Shown here piece after piece: positions 8,301-17,381 of a stretch of 21,106 nucleotides of DNA. This DNA is from Pigoraptor chileana (Eukaryota; Opisthokonta; Filasterea): NCBI GenBank assembly GCA_943704495.1, contig CALSCR010001055.1:1-21106 (forward strand), read 5' to 3'. Below the pieces are notes generated by a model. That model was not told the DNA's origin, did no database searches, and saw only the letters and a list, made by a program, of their open reading frames with translations. Each line of letters begins with the position of its first letter. Within the stretch, counting starts at the first letter, position 1. Position numbers and translations under genes: made by a program.

Positions 8301-10082
8301 TCCCTATCAATATATGTCATTGTTTTCGTATGTATTAACTCTCGCCGTGTACATCCATTGTGCTTGTGCTCCCATTGTCCAACAACAGAGAAAAGCGTTT
8401 CGCCAAAGTCACGCCACGTCTCGTTCGACCTCACTTCGAACCGACAATTTGAGATTCCTCGCGACGGTACTTCGGAATCAACCACTGATGCTGTTGCGTC
8501 CGATCAACAACAACAACAACAGCAACAACAAGAACAACAACATCTGGGAGCGCCTCCTTCGCCACCCAAGCGAGACGGCGTCTTGCGTTCTGGGAGGTTT
8601 GTTCTGCACGCGGACCTGCTCAGGAGAGGTAATTCACCGACAATCCATTCGACTGTTCCTGAGGGATTGAAACGCCGCTTTTCGGCGGATGAAGATGACC
8701 AGAGGCCATCCAAAGTGATACGTTTGTCGACTGGAGATGTGCCCAAGACAACCGACTCTCCACAACAACAACAGCAACAACAACTAGGAACCAAGGTGGC
8801 ATCGTCATCAACCGCACCCGCCTTTGACGAGGACGCCCCTTTCTTCCCAATGCTCTCGAACTGTGCGCGTGCGATTGACCAGATGAGTGCGCTTGCCAAA
8901 CCCTTACGCCGCATACTCATTGGTAACGGAATTTCGACAGTCGGACAGCTATGTCAGCTGACTCCACGGCGTCTCCATGGGATGAACGTTCGCCCGTGGA
9001 TCGATCAAATGCGACGCACAATGTCGACACTGAGCGATGCCATCGCCGCTGAATCCGCCAAGAAAGTGTCCGTAATTTCAATTCGGCAGCGCGAGGAGTT
9101 GCCGGACCCCACCCAACCAGCGGATCGGGCGGACCACGTGGCCGACGCCGAGACAAATGCAGTTCGAATGAGCGACGGCGATGACGCCGAGTCTAATGCC
9201 ATCGCCAGCGTCCATGTGACGGAAAGCTCATCGGATGAAGCTGTTGCGGATAGTGTATCTTTTATTGGTTCGGATTCCGCCACTGCACTCATCGTTGGTG
9301 AAAACAATAGCGGTGAGAGGCTGTCTGGAGCTGTTGTGTGTGGCGTGGCGTCGTCGGATCCGAAGTCGTGGGCCATGTTTAGTCCTGAGGGAATTCCCGA
9401 CAGTGACGAGAGTGAACAGAGGGAGCGTGACGACGGCGCTGCTGGTGCGATGCGCAGCAGAATACAGCGCTCTCTGGGCCCCTCGATGGATGCCGCAGTG
9501 GATGATACGCACAACTTGCACACAGAGCAAGGGCGGTATGGATTGGGAGACAATGTGCATCGAGAGGAAGAGGTCGGAGGGGCGGCTGGTGAATGTGCAG
9601 AGAGTGCAGCCTCTGTTGACACTGTGGAAATGGCACTTCGGGAGGCCTCACAGTGCATTGCGGATGTGCGGCGGATCGACAGGGAGCTCATGCACCCGGA
9701 TGCAGTGGCTGAGGACACGACCGTTGTGGAAGATGTCGAAAGTAACTGCATCCCTGCAAACGGCAGCCGTCTCTCTGTGAACGATATTGCACTATCGACT
9801 GACGACAGCGATGACACACGGCAACGCACAGCAACGTCAACAACAACAACAACAGCAACGACAACAACAACCTCGACTACAGCCGGACTCCATGGACACA
9901 GTGACGGTGTATCGTTCGCGAGCGCGACTGACGCTTTTGTCGGCGTCTTGGCGCGTGCAAGTGCAATGGAGGACAACATAGCGTCACTGAATGCCTCTGA
10001 ACTCATATCGGCACAGCAGCAGCTTGCACTTCTCATGACAAAAGTTGTTTCTGCCCTGGCCGACCGTGCAAGGAGTGTCTGA
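2330..10082 (+). CDS. RIF1: RIF1, replication-timing and telomere-associated factor; complete, seven exons, about 2121 aa
   Basis: RIF1 brings protein phosphatase 1 to chromatin to oppose DDK at origins, sets replication timing and, in animals, acts in double-strand break repair choice. Exons are 2330-2375, 2591-2745, 2891-3018, 3202-3446, 3834-4818, 5090-8202 and 8389-10082; every junction keeps frame. An N-terminal helical (HEAT-like) array covers roughly residues 1-1150, with the family-typical LHRGSLINDLL at 292-302, TAWQSLVDNF at 322-331, and SLWNSTFGK at 1137-1145. The middle is long and probably disordered, acidic, with S-P-x-K sites and basic KKRR and RKRP patches. PP1-docking motifs GILK (1550-1553) and RHVSF (1566-1570) follow, then a C-terminal domain at about 1703-1781 (LIGNGISTVGQLCQLT) and a final helix ending at the stop. 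Human RIF1 is about 2470 aa. The donor of exon 5 (GTGGGT at 4819) was chosen because it alone joins a good donor to the required phase. The exact first exon is the least certain part. Confidence 0.93.
3447..3530 (+). repeat. GT-rich tract at the 5' end of RIF1 intron 4
   Basis: The intron begins GTGTGTGT directly at the splice donor and stays GT-rich for about 85 bp. A CA-rich tract occupies the 3' half of the same intron. Confidence 0.9.
3703..3816 (+). repeat. CA-rich tract at the 3' end of RIF1 intron 4
   Basis: CA repeats with A-rich interruptions lie just before the acceptor at 3832-3833. They are complementary in sequence to the GT tract at the start of the same intron. Confidence 0.9.
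4862..4883 (+). repeat. G13 run followed by two GGG runs in RIF1 intron 5
   Basis: Thirteen consecutive G (4862-4874) are followed by GGG at 4876-4878 and 4881-4883. On the transcript strand this has the run pattern of a G-quadruplex. The homopolymer length could also be a sequencing artefact. Confidence 0.8.
5045..5080 (+). repeat. CA/CACG-rich tract before RIF1 exon 6
   Basis: CACACG-type repeats end about 8 bp before the acceptor AG at 5088-5089 of intron 5. Confidence 0.85.
5592..5666 (+). other. Cluster of three S-P-x-K (CDK consensus) sites in RIF1
   Basis: Within RIF1 exon 6, SPVK (codons from 5592), SPLK (5631) and SPLK (5655) lie within 25 residues. Two more, SPRK at 7203 and SPRK at 7260, lie downstream. 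All fit the full CDK consensus S/T-P-x-K/R. Confidence 0.85.
8178..8189 (+). other. SILK-type PP1-docking motif in RIF1
   Basis: GILK, residues 1550-1553, matches [GS]IL[RK]. It sits just before the 3' end of exon 6, and its partner RVxF motif is in exon 7. Confidence 0.8.
8219..8239 (+). repeat. (GT)n tract in RIF1 intron 6
   Basis: A pure GT run begins 16 bp inside the intron whose donor is GTATGT at 8203. Confidence 0.95.
8412..8426 (+). other. RVxF-type PP1-docking motif in RIF1
   Basis: RHVSF, residues 1566-1570, fits [RK]x[VI]x[FW]. It lies 12 residues after the GILK motif across intron 6. The serine at the x position is a potential phosphorylation switch, as known for other RVxF motifs. 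Confidence 0.85.
8505..8543 (+). repeat. (CAA)n coding repeat, polyglutamine in RIF1
   Basis: Nine Gln codons, mostly CAA, then Glu, two more Gln and His. A second run of seven Gln lies at 8763-8783. Related ACA/CAA triplet runs encode Thr tracts near 5521-5560 and 9834-9884, so the gene repeatedly gained the same triplet in different frames. Confidence 0.95.
8821..9057 (+). other. RIF1: RIF1 C-terminal domain
   Basis: Residues about 1703-1781 match the animal RIF1 C-terminal domain as recalled from the human protein: a Phe/Pro-rich lead-in with an LxNC motif, then ILIGNGISTVGQLCQLT against a human segment of the form LIRAKNIKTIGDLSTLT. In animals this domain binds branched DNA and BLM; that role here is inferred. 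Confidence 0.8.
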
Positions 10083-10162
10083 GGCAGTGCGCAGTGGCGT
10101 CGTGTTGACGTCATGTTGGACAAATGCCGACCTCCACCACCCCGTCACACCAATCGAATTGA

Positions 10163-10321
10163 ACCCACGCGAATATATCGAACCGTCGCTCAAACAAACC
10201 CGACGAACTCGAGGAACTGGACAAAGATGTGAACGGGCTCGAAAACGAGCTCGACAAACTGGACGAACTTGGACGAAAACTGTGCGTGCCGCCCGAGAAG
10301 GTCAGGGTGCGTCGAAGATAG
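10163..10321 (+). pseudogene. Orphan coiled-coil reading frame just after RIF1
   Basis: A 52-codon frame, open from an in-frame TGA at 10160 to a TAG at 10319-10321, encodes a strongly heptad-like, charged segment (DELEELDKDVNGLENELDK) followed by a basic end. There is no ATG, and I found no clear splice acceptor. A protein-like stretch (TPIELNPREYIEPSLK) precedes it in another frame. It could be a gene remnant, an alternative 3' exon or chance. I do not recognise it. Confidence 0.25.
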
Positions 10322-10632
10322 GAACGCGATCTGAGGCCACGTTCTTGGGCTGAGCGCGTTGAAAGTTCGCTGCGTGCCACGCGGATAGCACCGCGGATCT
10401 CTTCCTCCCCATCTTTTTAGTGATGTCGGACACTCCTACGACGATCAAGGGTGCTTATGACTATTCGAAAATATAATTGGAATCTGATTGTAATTAATAC
10501 CTGTGTAAAAGTTTTATCAGTTGTAATATGTGTGTAGGCATATATCCTAATCAATTCTGTAAGATTACTATGTGTACAAAGTCAGTTAAGGGCTGTGGCA
10601 CGGAAAACATGTACGTAGCACGCAGAACAGTA

Positions 10633-11381
10633 CTAGTGGGAAAAGATGGCAGCGTGATGCACGCGATCCGACCCATGCGCCACAAGTACCGCCCTCATGA
10701 CGGAGTTTTCGTGTTGTAAGAATGATAGTGATGAAACCACAATCCCAATTGCAAATATAATAGCACACTGCCAGTGATCAAACAAGTCGCCAAGAAATGA
10801 GGCCCCGCACGCCGCAAAGAACCGACCTATCAACTGCAATCGTAAGCAGTGGTCTGCCACGAGAGCGGATCCAGAAGCAATTAAAGTGATGATTAAATCC
10901 TTAATAAACCTGCAATCGGAGGTATACCAAATTGAGGACGGTTCCGGCACTGAGGCATCACCTTCATTTCCTCGCGAAATGTCGCTCCTCACTGATGTGC
11001 TTCGATTGTACATAGCCGGTCAAAGGTGTTAAAGTCACATTTCACGCATGTGTGCATGCAGCACACCGTTAACCTTCGCCAGCGACAAAATGTCCACATT
11101 CCATAGATACGGCACAATGTGGTGAACCGACCGTTTCGGGAGAGAGCAGACTGCGGCCAGCCAGCCGTGAACCCAACCTTAACAAACAGTGACCGCGTTT
11201 TTCGCTGGCCAATTGCAATTGCACGCCAAGGGACCAGAACTGCCACCAGCAAATACACACATGTCCCAAGAACGGCAAGCCGCAGCTGAGTAACAGCCAA
11301 TATGCCCAAGATATTGAGACGATGAACCAAAGACGGCGGGTTTGACTGCCACACAAGTGACACGGCGACTCGCTGCTAAAG
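10633..11381 (-). CDS. Possible membrane-protein gene on the minus strand, hypothetical
   Basis: Two frames look protein-like on the minus strand. The right part (about 11381-11194) has a hydrophobic run around ILAVTQLRLAVLGTCVYLLV. The left part (10909-10633, after an acceptor at 10911-10910, ending in TAG) has segments DLIITLIASGSALVA, RFFAACGASFLGDLF and CAIIFAIGIVVSSLSFL. A GT at 11193-11192 would join them in frame, giving about four membrane segments. No start codon is evident and no family is recognised. Third-position GC is lower than in the neighbouring genes. It may not be a real gene. Confidence 0.22.
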
Positions 11382-12118
11382 AACACAACCAAAAAGCGGC
11401 ACGGCGTCGTCAACCTTTGTTTCCATCCGACTGCGGCAGTCGCGGCGGATGCCGGAAACCTGAAAGGTTGACCACAAGTCCGATTCCAAGGGAAAGCCGC
11501 AAAGAGATGAACCTGTTTTTTTGTACACAACTTTCGTCTTTTTCAACTCGTTCCATGTGTGCACCCTTTGTGTGTGTTCCTTCGTCGTCAGCCGGGAAAA
11601 CTGAAAACAAATGCCGGACCGGCGGCGATGGTCTGTTACTGCGGCCGGGCTGTTACTATAACTAAAAGTCGCGTGACTCTCGTTACAAATTCCGAGATCT
11701 CGTTTAATATTTAATGGTCCAAGTATGCTGCACGTGCACAGCGGCTGCTGGTCGACTCTACTGACTCAGAGGTCAAGACTTTGCGTGTAATCATTGAAAG
11801 ATGAAACATAGCTGCTTTTCTGTCTTTCGCGTAGTTTACTTTATGTGTTGCATGCTTATGCATCTTTACTGTCGCGGGTATTGACAATTTGCTTTCATCT
11901 TGTTTAGTACCTGGCACACACTCAAGCGACTTCACGACTCAAGCGACAGTGATTCGAGTCTGCCTGCCTGTTCGTCACGGAACTATTGCACAACATTCTC
12001 GTGGGACTCTTTCCTTTGATCGCGATAGACTGTGTTGATTGAGCTACTCACGGCTTGACCTTCAAGTGAGGCAGTATATCTTTTACGCTGTTGTCGCAAC
12101 AACGCCAACAACGCAACA

Positions 12119-13726
12119 ATGAAGCAACCGACGTCCAAAGAGCAGGTGGAAAAAGTGCGCACGCGCGTGGTGTTGCACGCCGACAGAGTGGAGAACACGG
12201 CATCGTCTTCGTTTCCCGGATCATACGACGGATACGACGATGCATGGAACCAGGTGTGTGGTGAAATAACTGTTTGTCGCCTGTGAGTGCTTTGCAGCGG
12301 GATCTGGGGATAAATGCGGCACTTCGGTTAGTGTCTTGGATGAAAAACATCGAGCTTTGATATCATCTTAGCAGAGTGAGAAGAAATGTCAAATATGCAT
12401 GCGTCATGTGACATTCATGTACCTGTGGGCTTTCCTCAAGGGCTGTTAATCAGAGAGTGAAGTGTTCGATCTAAGTCACCAAAGCTCTGGGAGCGACATC
12501 ATTCTCCAACACAATACTCACACAACACTCCCCCCCTCCCCCTACCCCCTCCCTCTCTCTCCCTCAGGCGACGTTTGAGCGGGGATTCCGTGTGGACGTT
12601 GTGAGCCACTCTGACGAATTGATGGAGTTTGACATGGTCGGTGTCGACGCTTCCATCGCAAACGCAATCCGACGCATTCTGATTGCCGAGGTGCCATCCA
12701 TGGCGATTGAGAATGTGTACATCATGAACAACACCAGCATTATTCAGGACGAAGTGCTTGCGCACAGGTGTGGGATGCGATTGTGTGTGCGAATGTCCAT
12801 ACAAAAATGCCCGTATTTTATTATGATTATTAGTTTTACTATGTGTTTATGTGCTTTCTACCGTCCATGTTGCGCAAATGCACGGGATGCAACACCTTTC
12901 CTCTCATCAGCAATTGTTGTCGGAAAATGTTCATGCAGGCTTGGGCTCATTCCGCTGAAGGCCGACCCTCGCCGCTTTGAATTCCGATCGGAAAGCAACG
13001 GAGACCCGACAGACGCAAACACGCTCGTGTTCAAGCTCAAGGTGAGGGGCTGCTGTGGCTATGGCATGGTATGGTCTTTTATGGCTTTAGTATGGGTCTC
13101 TGGCATGTACTATTATGGTCTGTTATGGGGCTCAGAATGCCTGGTATGGGTTGTCTGTTATGGACCTTGTATATGGTCTGTAATGGGGCTCGGTATGGCC
13201 TGGTATAGTCTGTTTTGTCCCGTTATATCCTGTTTTGCGTCAATTTCAATGTATGGCACCACCACACAAGTCTCCACCGCCCATTCCATATTACATAATT
13301 ATACAATTACGTATAATATCGGCACACTCATACTCCACGCTGCATACTGTGCATACTACACCACTCATACCATCACCATCTGCATACTGTATATACGTTA
13401 CCCTGCTAATTGCAGGTAAAGTGCGAGCGCAATCCAAAGGCGCCCGCTGACTCAACAGATCCTACCGAGCGATATACTAATTCGAGTGTATTGTCGTCGC
13501 ACATTGTGTGGGAGCCAAAGGGCAGCCAGGTGTGTGTGTGTGTGTGTGCCCTGTCTCTCACTCGATGTGCGTCAAACTGGCATCTGCATGATGTGTGTGC
13601 TGGAAGGTGTTGTGTGAGTGTGTGTGTGTTGGCAGGTATGTCTCGGTGTGCGTCAAACTAGCACTGGCGTGCAGTGCGTGTGTGTGCGGGTGAATACGTC
13701 TTCTCGAACGCTCTAATATTGATATA

Positions 13727-13759
<33 letters not shown>

Positions 13760-14760
13760 AGTATGTGTATGTGTCTTCATGCCTGTTTGTGGCAGTTGGA
13801 CTACGAGTCTGCCTACAGACAGCTGCTTCAGCGAACAACTCAACCACTAACCGTACACACTTTTTTCCGATCCCCTCTCTTGTCCCGCTTTCGGATTTTC
13901 CAACGATTTTTCATTTTTCCGGTGATGAAAAGGCGGCATCGTTTGCGAGCGATCCCATCCGCCCTGTCTATGACGGCATTCTCATCGCCAAAATGCGTCC
14001 TGGGCAGGAGATCGATATTGAGATGCACGCCGAAAAGGGCATCGGAAAAGAGCATGCCAAGTGGTCTCCCGTCGGAACGGCGTCGTACAGGTTTGTTTGC
14101 TGCACCTCTGCGTATAATTTGTTGCACCTCTGCGTATAATCGCGTGTGTCTCACGTGCTGTGCCACTTTGTTCTCTGTGACATTTATCATCATCTTAATT
14201 TGTGGTACTGTCTCCCTTACACTGGCATGTTGTACAATGTTGTTTTCGCCTTTTCGTATCGCAAGCACACACACACACACACAAGCAAAACCAACAAAAA
14301 CACAACAAAAACAACATAAATTCACAGAAAAACAGGGAAAAAAGCAACAAAAACACAACAAAACCAACAAAAACATTAACATGACAAACGTATCACGCGC
14401 TTCGATGCAGGCTCCTTCCCGAAATCATACTCAGGCGGCCGATCACTGGTGATCTTGCGGATGAACTCGCGGCGTGTTTTCCCAAGGGAGTTATTGCCGT
14501 TGACAAGGGCAAGGGTGTGTATACTTGACTGGCGGGACGCTACGTGAGCAACCGCCCGTATTCGTTTGCGGCGTATCTGTATGGGTTTCGAAATCCATGT
14601 TCCGCACAACGGATTTGTCACACACTCTCATACTCCACACTACAGTGACGCCTATTCATACACGCACACATGCACATATACACACACATGTACACACATA
14701 CTACACACATACACATACACACATATGCAACGTACACTCACAAACACACATACACAAACA

Positions 14761-14814
<54 letters not shown>

Positions 14815-15440
14815 CTGAATCGCTCTCTCACCCACTCACTCCCTGTCATGCAGGCGGCGACAAAGTGGCACGTGTTGCGAATTCTCGACTTGATACAATG
14901 AGCCGCGAAGTGCTTCGCCATCCCGTGCTTGCCGACGCTGTTGAGCTGAACCGCGTCCGAGACCACTTTCTCTGTGGGTATTCCGCTTGCATTTGGCTGT
15001 GTGTGTATGTGTGTGTGCGTTTTTGCGGGTGCTTGGGTTGTATCTGTTGTGTATGTTTTATTATTCTATCAGCTTGCACGTGTGACGTTTGAATGTCAAT
15101 TGCATGTTGAGATTCAAATCAATGAAAATGCGTGATGCGGCACGTGACTTGGATTCTGATTACATACTTTGTCTATGTTTGTGTCTGTCTCTGTCTCTGT
15201 CTCTGTCTCCGTCTCTGTCTCTGTCTCTGTGTTTGTGTTGGTGCTTGTGTCCATGTATGTGTCTTTTGTCTGTACATATCTTGTCTTCTTCCTTTGTTGT
15301 GCATGTCTACAGTCTCCATCGAGTCGACCGGATGCATGCCTCCCGATGCACTCTTTGCTGAGGCAGTGAAAGTGCTTGTCAACAAGTGCCGTGTTGTGCG
15401 AAAAGCACTCGATGAATTGGAGGGAAAGACAAGCGCATAG
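12119..15440 (+). CDS. POLR1C: RPAC1/AC40, shared subunit of RNA polymerases I and III; complete, eight exons, 353 aa
   Basis: This alpha-like subunit pairs with AC19 to start assembly of RNA polymerases I and III in the nucleus. Exons are 12119-12253, 12568-12767, 12939-13041, 13416-13529, 13933-14090, 14411-14514, 14854-14973 and 15313-15440; the total of 1062 nt is in frame throughout. The N-terminal [12 protein letters not shown] (residues 32-43) separates RPAC1 from the Pol II homologue RPB3. The RNA polymerase D/30-40 kDa signature [17 protein letters not shown] follows in exon 2, then [14 protein letters not shown] across the exon 2/3 junction, [20 protein letters not shown] in exon 5, [24 protein letters not shown], and RVRDHFLFSIESTG across the last junction. 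Human POLR1C is 346 aa, so length is normal. The N-terminal extension before RVVL is slightly longer than in human. Confidence 0.97.
13060..13215 (+). repeat. Degenerate TATGG/CTGTTATGG repeats in POLR1C intron 3
   Basis: Imperfect copies of TATGGTCTGTTATGGGGCTC-like units recur; the two longest copies begin near 13114 and 13173, spaced about 59 bp. They fill the first half of the intron at 13042-13415. Confidence 0.75.
13530..13548 (+). repeat. (GT)n at the splice donor of POLR1C intron 4
   Basis: The pure GT run begins exactly at the donor after the exon-ending CAG, so many alternative GT donors exist within a few bases. A direct repeat around TGTGCGTCAAACT lies further inside (near 13566 and 13649). 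Confidence 0.93.
13726..13773 (+). repeat. (AT)n(GT)n microsatellite in POLR1C intron 4
   Basis: A run of AT dinucleotides passes directly into GT dinucleotides. Confidence 0.93.
14101..14140 (+). repeat. 22-bp tandem duplication in POLR1C intron 5
   Basis: TGCACCTCTGCGTATAAT occurs at 14101-14118 and again at 14123-14140, just downstream of the splice donor at 14091. It looks like a recent tandem duplication. Confidence 0.95.
14270..14380 (+). repeat. CA run and A/C-rich CAAAAC repeats before POLR1C exon 6
   Basis: A short CA run is followed by repeated ACCAACAAAAACACAAC-type words up to about 30 bp before the acceptor at 14409-14410. Confidence 0.85.
14641..14813 (+). repeat. CA-rich microsatellite in POLR1C intron 6
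   Basis: Interrupted CA/CATA repeats lead into a pure CA run at about 14766-14811, close to the acceptor at 14852-14853. Confidence 0.96.
15182..15233 (+). repeat. (CTGTCT)n repeat in POLR1C intron 7
   Basis: About eight copies of the hexamer, with one C/T variant, lie 80 bp before the acceptor at 15311-15312. Confidence 0.95.
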
Positions 15441-15996
15441 TCGGCGGGACAGCATCATTCCTTGTGTTGCGTGTCTGTGTGTCTGTGTATGTGCCCGGAC
15501 CCACTTGTGTGTGTGTTTGTATGTTTTCATTCGTTTTTGCGTTTGCGCGTATGTGTGGGGTACTATGTGCCCCGATTCTATGATGACTTGGTATTGAAAT
15601 TGTGAGTAAAATCTGGTCATTTACTGCTGTCTCCAATTCACGTGTCTGCGTTTATTATTTGCGTTGATCGACAAAAACAATCAGCATGCACTATGTCTGT
15701 CGACTACTCAGAGTGCAACAACTGTTAGTTTGTTCACACAGTGTGCACGCACAGTAAATTGGACACGCGTTCCTGCCGAGGTTAAGCGCGGTCCCCAATT
15801 GGTGACACCGGGCTGGTGCCAGCCGGCCGGCTGCACGCGAGAGCCACCCGTGTTGCGGTCCCACTAGCTCACGCACGCATGTATGTGTATTCGGCCGTAC
15901 AACATGTCATGTCTGGTGCACGCTCAAAATTTGTAAACCTGATTTGAGTTGAGAAGAAGCAACATGTTGTTGTGCTACTGTACGATTGATGGTATT

Positions 15997-16002
15997 TTTA
16001 TT
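15997..16002 (-). terminator. Candidate poly(A) signal for MRPS17
   Basis: AATAAA on the minus strand, about 395 nt downstream of the MRPS17 stop codon. It overlaps the TAA that closes the 74-aa frame. Confidence 0.45.
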
Positions 16003-16222
16003 TCGGATTAAAGACGGGCACGTGGTACACGCAACCGGCGCGTAATACGATCGATGCCCCCCCATCCGTATCCAATATCAGCAATTCATCAATGTGTACT
16101 GAGAGATGCATTTCTCTCCTCATGAGATGATCGCAGAGTTCAAATAAAAGATTGCGTTGAGCTTTGGCGAAGAAAGCATAAGGAGGAAAATGATAAAGCG
16201 CAGTGACGCAATTTGAAAACAT
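15998..16222 (-). CDS. Hypothetical 74-aa frame in the 3' flank of MRPS17
   Basis: The frame starts at ATG 16222-16220 and ends with TAA. Its composition is protein-like (RRNLL-type helix, then HIDELLILDTDGGASIVLRA), and it has no simple repeat. It also stays open upstream of the ATG. Third codon positions are A/T-rich, unlike the recognised genes here. It lies within the likely 3' UTR of MRPS17. It could be a small gene, an exon of an unseen gene or chance. I recognise no family. Confidence 0.2.
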   Translation of the reverse strand: MFSNCVTALYHFPPYAFFAKAQRNLLFELCDHLMRREMHLSVHIDELLILDTDGGASIVLRAGCVYHVPVFNPK

Positions 16223-16257
16223 TGGTATCTCCTTAGTGATGTGTGGAGATACGCGAG

Positions 16258-16372
16258 AAAGTGTGTTGGGCGAACGCATGCGCGTATGTGGTGTGCGTAT
16301 GTGGCGTGTGTGTGTATGTGAGCGTGTGTGGTGTGCGTGAGTGGCGTGTGTGTATATTGTGTGGCTGGAGAG
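16258..16372 (-). repeat. GT-rich (plus) / CA-rich (minus) degenerate repeat
   Basis: Repeats of GTATGTGGTGTGCGT and GTGGCGTGTGTGT on the plus strand, just beyond the MRPS17 stop codon. Confidence 0.85.
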
Positions 16373-16396
16373 ACGGGAGTGAGAGCGGGTATGCAT

Positions 16397-17381
16397 CTAC
16401 TTGGGATTGGAGTAAAGGGTCTTGCCGTCGAAAAATTTCGCCACCGGCTGAATGATTTGCAAGAGCGTAAAGTGCTTCCGTTTGCTGCGACGATAAAGAC
16501 GACGACAAACAACAAAAATGAAACAAAAAAACGACCACAACAACAGCATAATTGATACATTCACAAAAAGGAAGAGGAAGGATGTGAATGTTAGGGCATC
16601 GCCAATATACCAATAACGCGGGCTTACGCATACCCCATCCCCTCAGGTTCACACACATATATGCACACGTGGTATTTGCGAAATGAGCGCAAAACATTCG
16701 GCATGTGAGAAGGAGAAGATTCATCTTTCTACAATGCAGCAGAACATTCGGCATATAAGTATAGTATCTTGTTATAAGATACGATCACATGGAACTGGTA
16801 AACACAACAACAAATCACACAACACGACACTACACCACGACACTACACCACGACACTACACAGCGCATACATCCACAAAAATCGTGGAAAGTGAAGGCAT
16901 AAAGCACAACCGCTACAAAACAAGGCATCTACAAAAGGCCCTCACAATGGATACAACACAGCTAGCTTTACCACAACAAACCTAATTTTCGTGGTCTCCT
17001 GGATCTTCACAAAGTCGCCCACACTCGCAGAATTCGTCTCATCATGAACCAGGAACTGTTTTGTCTTTCGCACGTACTGTGCTCGTTTGTTTGTTTGATT
17101 GTTTGATTTCGTTGAAGCATTGTGGGTTGTGTGAGAAAAGCCACATCTGGTCACGCTATGGCATGACACAGACACACAACAACGAATCAAGCCACAAGCT
17201 TCAAAGTGGCAGGCTCGAGTGCATACATTGCCGATACCAAAGAAAATTGACGACTGACAAAAGGGAGTAGCAGACCAACCTTCTTGTATATAGGATGGCG
17301 CACGAGCCTATCAACAGCAACGCGGACTGTTTTGTCGCCGGAGCGAAACATCACCTTGCCGACGAGATTGAGAAGGCCCAT
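16397..17381 (-). CDS. MRPS17: Mitochondrial small ribosomal subunit protein uS17m; complete, three exons, 94 aa
   Basis: This protein binds small-subunit rRNA early in mitoribosome assembly. Minus-strand exons are 17381-17280, 17076-16982 and 16484-16397, with junctions in phase 0 and phase 2 (Ser66 split). The bacterial S17 pattern is clear: GKVMFRSGDKTVRVAVDRLV then RHPIY in exon 1, FLVHDETNSASVGD and VKIQETTKI in exon 2, and SKRKHFTLLQIIQPVA in exon 3. E. coli S17 is 84 aa, so the core is complete, with a short C-terminal tail FFDGKTLYSNPK. An in-frame TAG lies seven codons before the ATG. No cleavable presequence is apparent, so import would rely on internal basic signals, as for several small mitoribosomal proteins. 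The eukaryotic cytosolic uS17 (RPS11) differs clearly in sequence. A chloroplast copy is not excluded but nothing suggests one. Confidence 0.91.
16823..16861. repeat. Three perfect 13-bp tandem copies in MRPS17 intron 2
   Basis: The unit is CACGACACTACAC on the plus strand, repeated three times without change. Confidence 0.97.

Larger units (their letters stand above)
10083..12118. other. 2-kb region between RIF1 and POLR1C without a confident gene
   Basis: It contains the RIF1 3' UTR at its left and the POLR1C promoter/5' UTR at its right. An AATAAA lies at 10903-10908 on the plus strand, far from the RIF1 stop. Two weak coding signals are described separately (10163-10321 plus, and 10633-11381 minus). 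The rest, including 11390-12118, shows no coding sequence I can support. Confidence 0.7.
15441..16396. other. Convergent region between POLR1C and MRPS17
   Basis: It holds the two 3' UTRs. On the plus strand a variant poly(A) signal AGTAAA is at 15605-15610. On the minus strand AATAAA lies at 16002-15997. A short perfect hairpin (GGCTGG, TG loop, CCAGCC at 15811-15824) next to GC-rich palindromes is of unknown meaning. A minus-strand 74-aa frame is listed separately. Confidence 0.65.

Noticed and set aside
9005-10123. Long 372-aa open frame on the minus strand, rich in Ser, Thr and Val
   Set aside because: It is the antisense shadow of RIF1 exon 7; codon bias of the sense gene leaves the frame open. 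No family similarity.
11376-11564. Minus-strand 62-aa frame with a tiny possible exon ending in AAAG before GTTGAC
   Set aside because: Too short and without family similarity or a confirmed link to the hydrophobic frames to its left.
15760-15830. Possible 5S rRNA or tRNA because of a GGTTAAGCGCGG word and a small hairpin
   Set aside because: The surrounding sequence does not match 5S internal control boxes or a tRNA cloverleaf.
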